The notes beneath the pieces are model-generated. The model was not told the DNA's origin, made no database searches, and worked only from the letters and a program-made list of their open reading frames with translations. This document shows, piece by piece, positions 60,919 through 64,000 of a stretch of DNA of 64,000 nt. Within the stretch, counting starts at the first letter, position 1. Every line of letters begins with the position of its first letter. The position numbers were made by a program, and so were the translations under genes. Source of the stretch: an uncultured Microbacteriaceae bacterium (lineage in GTDB: Bacteria; Actinomycetota; Actinomycetes; Actinomycetales; Microbacteriaceae); contig CAKZKU010000155.1 of assembly GCA_937124545.1 (NCBI GenBank), positions 1-64,000 on the forward strand, given 5' to 3'.

Positions 60919-62355
60919 ATGAGTACAAAAACCTTGAAGAATTTTGTCGGTGGAGCCTTCGTTGATTCCACCGGGGACCGCGCAATTCCTCTTGTAGACC
61001 CTGCGACCGAAGAGATATATGCAGAGGCGCCTGTCTCGAGCGATGCCGACGTCGATGGAGCCTACCGCGCGGCTTCCGACGCGTTTGAAGCGTGGGGTGA
61101 TTCAACTCCTGGGGAGAGACAGTTAGCACTTTTTCGGATTGCTGACGAGATGGAGAAGCGTGCAGAGGAATTTGCTGACCTAGAGTCACAGGACACAGGC
61201 AAGCCTCGAGCATCGCTTGTTGATGATGAAATCATGGTTAGCGTTGACCAGATACGGTTTTTTGCTGGGGCGGCCCGAAACCTCGAAGGACGAGGCGCCG
61301 CCGAGTACATGAAAGATCACACGTCGTACGTCCGCCGGGAGCCAATTGGCGTGGTGGGTCAGGTTACGCCGTGGAACTACCCCCTCAACATGGCTGTCTG
61401 GAAGTTTGCTCCTGCTGTCGCGGCAGGTAATACAACTGTTCTCAAGCCATCTGATACGACACCGCAAAGCACCCTGCTCTTGGCGGAAATATGTGCACAA
61501 TACCTCCCTTCCGGCGTAGTAAATGTCGTAACCGGTGACAGGTCAACCGGCGCCGCGATGATTGACCATGCTGTACCCCAACTTGTTTCGATCACAGGGT
61601 CCGTGAGGGCTGGGATGGAGGTTGCGAAAGCCGCGTCCTCCGATCTCAAACGTGTCCACCTGGAGCTTGGCGGGAAGGCCCCTGTCGTGGTTTTCGACGA
61701 CGCGGACATTGCAAGTGCTGTCGAAGGAATCGCTACTGCGGGGTATTTCAACGCAGGTCAGGATTGCACCGCCGCTACTCGCGTGCTGGTACACAAGGAC
61801 ATCCACGATCAATTTGTTTCAGCACTGAGGGACTGGACGACAGACAACGTTAAGACCGGCATGCCGGCCGATGAATCGACCTTCTACGGCCCCGTTAACA
61901 GCGAGACTCAGATGAATCGTGTCCTTGAGGTGATGGCAAACCTGCCAAAACACGCTGACGTCGTACTCGGGGGCACTCGCCAAGGTGCGTCCGGATACTT
62001 CGTTTCCCCGACGATTATCACCGGACTGAAACAGACGGACCCAGCGATTCAGGAGGAAATCTTCGGCCCCGCAATTACTGTGCAGAGCTTCACAAGCGAG
62101 GCCGAGGCCATGGAGATGGCCAACGACGTGAAGTACGGGCTCGCTTCGAGTGTTTGGACTGCAGACCACGGGCGGGCCATGAGAACGTCAAAGGGGCTCG
62201 ATTTTGGTGCAGTGTGGATCAATTGCCACATTCCGCTGGTTGCCGAGATGCCACATGGTGGCTTTAAGCACTCAGGCTATGGCAAAGACCTATCCCATTA
62301 CGGCTTTGAGGATTACACACGCATCAAGCACGTGATGTCTTACATCGGCAGCTAG
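60919..62355 (+). CDS. Aldehyde dehydrogenase, gamma-aminobutyraldehyde type
   Basis: The 478-residue NAD(P)-dependent enzyme has QVTPWNYPLNMAVWK, KPSDTTP, the general base Glu249 in LELGGKAP, and nucleophile Cys283 in NAGQDCTA. The QDC context recalls PatD/YdcW-type aminobutyraldehyde dehydrogenases, which convert the product of putrescine transamination or oxidation to GABA. The neighbouring PotB/PotC-like permeases support this. Betaine aldehyde or another amino-aldehyde is an alternative. Confidence 0.87.
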   Translation: MSTKTLKNFVGGAFVDSTGDRAIPLVDPATEEIYAEAPVSSDADVDGAYRAASDAFEAWGDSTPGERQLALFRIADEMEKRAEEFADLESQDTGKPRASLVDDEIMVSVDQIRFFAGAARNLEGRGAAEYMKDHTSYVRREPIGVVGQVTPWNYPLNMAVWKFAPAVAAGNTTVLKPSDTTPQSTLLLAEICAQYLPSGVVNVVTGDRSTGAAMIDHAVPQLVSITGSVRAGMEVAKAASSDLKRVHLELGGKAPVVVFDDADIASAVEGIATAGYFNAGQDCTAATRVLVHKDIHDQFVSALRDWTTDNVKTGMPADESTFYGPVNSETQMNRVLEVMANLPKHADVVLGGTRQGASGYFVSPTIITGLKQTDPAIQEEIFGPAITVQSFTSEAEAMEMANDVKYGLASSVWTADHGRAMRTSKGLDFGAVWINCHIPLVAEMPHGGFKHSGYGKDLSHYGFEDYTRIKHVMSYIGS

Positions 62356-62380
62356 CTCCCCCGCCGTTGCAACCGGCCTG

Positions 62381-63190
62381 TTAATCCTCTTCATCCGAGC
62401 GGGCCAGCCGCTGAGAGACGTAGACGGGGATGAGTGAGAGCAGGATGACAACAGTTGCAACCACGTTGACAACACTGGCTTGATTAGGGCGTGCCATCTC
62501 TTTGAGGATCCACAAGGGGAGCGTATCGACGCCGGGGGGCGCCGTAAAGATTGTGACGTACACCTCATCGAAGCTCAGAGCGAAGGCAAGAATCGCACCG
62601 GCGATGAAGGAGGAGCGAAACTGGGGAAACGTTACGAGCCGGAATGTTTCCCACAGTCCAGCACCAAGATCCAAGGATGCTTCTTGAAGCGAAGGATTCA
62701 TCCGCTTCATCCGAGCAAAAACATTGTTGAAAACCATCACGATGCAAAACGTCGCGTGCGAGACGATCAGCCCGAAGTAGCCGATATCGATGCCAATTGG
62801 ACTAAGAAAGTTTGAGTAAGTGTTGGAGAACGCTACGCCCGTCACCACTCCAGGAAGGGCAATTGGCAATACCACTAATAAATTGACGGTACTTTTCCCA
62901 AAGAAGTCGTATCGATTGAGAGCAAAAGCGACCAGCGTTCCCAGTACAGCCGCAAAAACCATCGCGGCGGAAGCCACAATCACTGAATTCAGTAGAGCAA
63001 GCCTGATTGGTTCGTATGTAGCGGCGAATTCCCACCAATCAAATGAGAATTCGCGAATGGGCCATTCCGAGAGTTGTGCGCGATTGAAACTGTTAAGAAC
63101 CACGACCACGAGCGGCAAGTACATAAAGATGATAATTCCCACAACAATCGCGAGCATTACGAAGCGAGTTGGCTTGGAAAACCTCAGCAT
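62381..63190 (-). CDS. potC: Polyamine-type ABC transporter permease (PotC-like)
   Basis: The 269-residue permease has six membrane helices. Its EAA loop reads EASLDLGAGLWETF, contacting the ATPase. FNRAQLSEWP near the first periplasmic loop resembles PotC/PotI permeases of spermidine/putrescine importers. It lies three bases after the companion permease. The ATPase and binding protein are expected beyond the right edge. Confidence 0.88.
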   Translation of the reverse strand: MLRFSKPTRFVMLAIVVGIIIFMYLPLVVVVLNSFNRAQLSEWPIREFSFDWWEFAATYEPIRLALLNSVIVASAAMVFAAVLGTLVAFALNRYDFFGKSTVNLLVVLPIALPGVVTGVAFSNTYSNFLSPIGIDIGYFGLIVSHATFCIVMVFNNVFARMKRMNPSLQEASLDLGAGLWETFRLVTFPQFRSSFIAGAILAFALSFDEVYVTIFTAPPGVDTLPLWILKEMARPNQASVVNVVATVVILLSLIPVYVSQRLARSDEED

Positions 63191-63193
63191 GCT

Positions 63194-64000
63194 TTACATC
63201 CGTTCCAGTGATCCGGTGCGTCGTGCGACCATGAGGTACATCACGACGAAAGCAATAGGAACCATCGAAAACGCTGCCGCGACCGGGGGGTTTAGGTTGA
63301 TATTTGCCGCAATAACACTTCCAATCATCTGAGTCGCGCCGCCTGTGAACCTGGCGGCCAGGTAGTCCCCCAGGCTCAATGAAAAGGTGAAGACCGAACC
63401 CGCGATAATTGCCGGCACGATCAAAGGCAAAACCACGCGAACAACAGTAGGAAAGCCTCTCGCGCCCAGATCCGCGGAGGCGTCGAAAAGATTCAGTGGT
63501 AGCTGCCGGATTGCTGTAAACACGGGCAAAGCCATGTAAGGAAACCAAAGATAAGTCAACGTAATGATCGCCACCCAGATGTTGAAACCGGGACTCGACA
63601 CGCCAAGAGGGCCCAGCGCCCAGTTAATAAAGCCATTCTCAGTGAACACCAGACGCATTGCCAGAATCTTCACCAGGTACCCAGCCCAAAGCGGCAAGGT
63701 GATCGCAACCACCAGAAGATTGCGCATCATCGGGGAGGCCAACTTCGCCATGTAGATCCCGAGCGGGACAGCAAAGATTACGGACAATCCGGTAACCGCT
63801 AGCGCCATTCCGAGGGTCCTCAGTGACGTGGACAAGTAGGCGGGAACCGTGACGAGGCTGACGAAGTTCTCAAGGGTGAAGCCCGGGCTAACGCGCGAAG
63901 TGAAGGGGTTGACGACCCAGAAAGCTGTGATGAGTAAGAGGAAGAGCGAGACAATGTAGACCCCAATGAGCCACGTCATCGGCAAAGCTAAAAGGGCTCC
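63194..64000 (-). CDS. potB: Polyamine-type ABC transporter permease (PotB-like), 5' end beyond window
   Basis: The frame runs open to the window's right edge. A TTG (63985) and an ATG (63979) are in frame, but PotB proteins usually have further residues upstream of this first helix, so the true start is probably outside. Six helices and an EAA loop DASADLGARGFPTVVR are visible. It forms the importer channel with the PotC-like protein. Composition is lower in GC than the dcw region. Confidence 0.85.
   Translation of the reverse strand, partial: GALLALPMTWLIGVYIVSLFLLLITAFWVVNPFTSRVSPGFTLENFVSLVTVPAYLSTSLRTLGMALAVTGLSVIFAVPLGIYMAKLASPMMRNLLVVAITLPLWAGYLVKILAMRLVFTENGFINWALGPLGVSSPGFNIWVAIITLTYLWFPYMALPVFTAIRQLPLNLFDASADLGARGFPTVVRVVLPLIVPAIIAGSVFTFSLSLGDYLAARFTGGATQMIGSVIAANINLNPPVAAAFSMVPIAFVVMYLMVARRTGSLERM

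Noticed and set aside
1-64000. CRISPR arrays, insertion sequences, prophage genes, rRNA genes and riboswitches
   Set aside because: None found by eye: no direct-repeat arrays, transposase or integrase motifs, and no intergenic gap exceeds about 210 bases.

Overview
The window is chromosomal DNA of a small-genome, high-GC Gram-positive bacterium (Actinobacteria), most likely family Microbacteriaceae near the aquatic Luna/Pontimonas-type lineages. This rests on gene order and protein character, not on a database search. Markers include an actinobacterial dcw cluster with SepF, YggT and DivIVA, a bc1-aa3 supercomplex with a diheme QcrC and a CtaF subunit, an Rv2175c-type regulator beside a PASTA kinase, and PafB/PafC/TatA/TatC/HelY. 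Genes are densely packed, with many 4-bp start/stop overlaps. Three convergent pairs end in a shared CTAG and one in CTAA. I see no insertion sequence, prophage or CRISPR array.

Layout. 1-6848: pyruvate carboxylase tail, a ParA/MinD-type ATPase, peptide deformylase, a long-chain acyl-CoA ligase, a ROK glucokinase, a PlsC-type acyltransferase and class II DAHP synthase. 6845-12400: a PASTA Ser/Thr kinase, a LysM/transglycosylase-like protein, an Rv2175c-type regulator, a polyprenyl diphosphate synthase and a DUF3040 protein. 12433-28688: the dcw (division and cell wall) cluster, in the order mraZ, rsmH, ftsL-like, ftsI, murE, murF remnant, mraY, murD-like, ftsW, murG, murC, ftsQ, ftsZ, yggS, sepF, yggT, divIVA. 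28704-37601: rluD, dnaE, a flavin reductase, hisD, nrdR, pyrD, DUF3043 and an A-type Fe-S carrier. 37688-45399: cytochrome oxidase ctaC-ctaD-ctaF, a GNAT enzyme, then qcrB-qcrA-qcrC-ctaE on the minus strand. 45476-50234: trpD, a Nudix hydrolase, an SDR protein, GDPD and Lnt. 50239-58365: helY, tatC, tatA, pafC, pafB, an FKBP, trmI and a HAD hydrolase. 58429-60138: PAC2 and UppP. 60231-64000: tRNA-Leu(GAG), a terminator, a small lipoprotein, and a lower-GC segment with an aldehyde dehydrogenase and two PotB/PotC-like permeases (polyamine uptake and catabolism).

The most unusual observation is in the dcw cluster. MraY, MurG, FtsI and FtsW look intact, but the stem-peptide ligases do not. The murD-position gene has lost its Walker A motif and its whole C-terminal domain. 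The murF-position gene encodes only about 151 residues resembling a degenerate C-terminal Mur-ligase domain. MurE keeps its P-loop but has lost several family signatures (DYAHxPD, DNPR, GKGHE). All are open frames joined by start/stop overlaps, so they look like retained, diverged proteins rather than fresh frameshifts. Either functional ligases are encoded elsewhere and these are pseudo-enzymes, or the wall precursor is made differently.

Other notable points are four TGGWG repeats at exact 10-bp spacing upstream of mraZ, absence of the Pup-proteasome genes from between trmI and pafB, absence of lspA between divIVA and rluD, and several candidate leaderless promoters.
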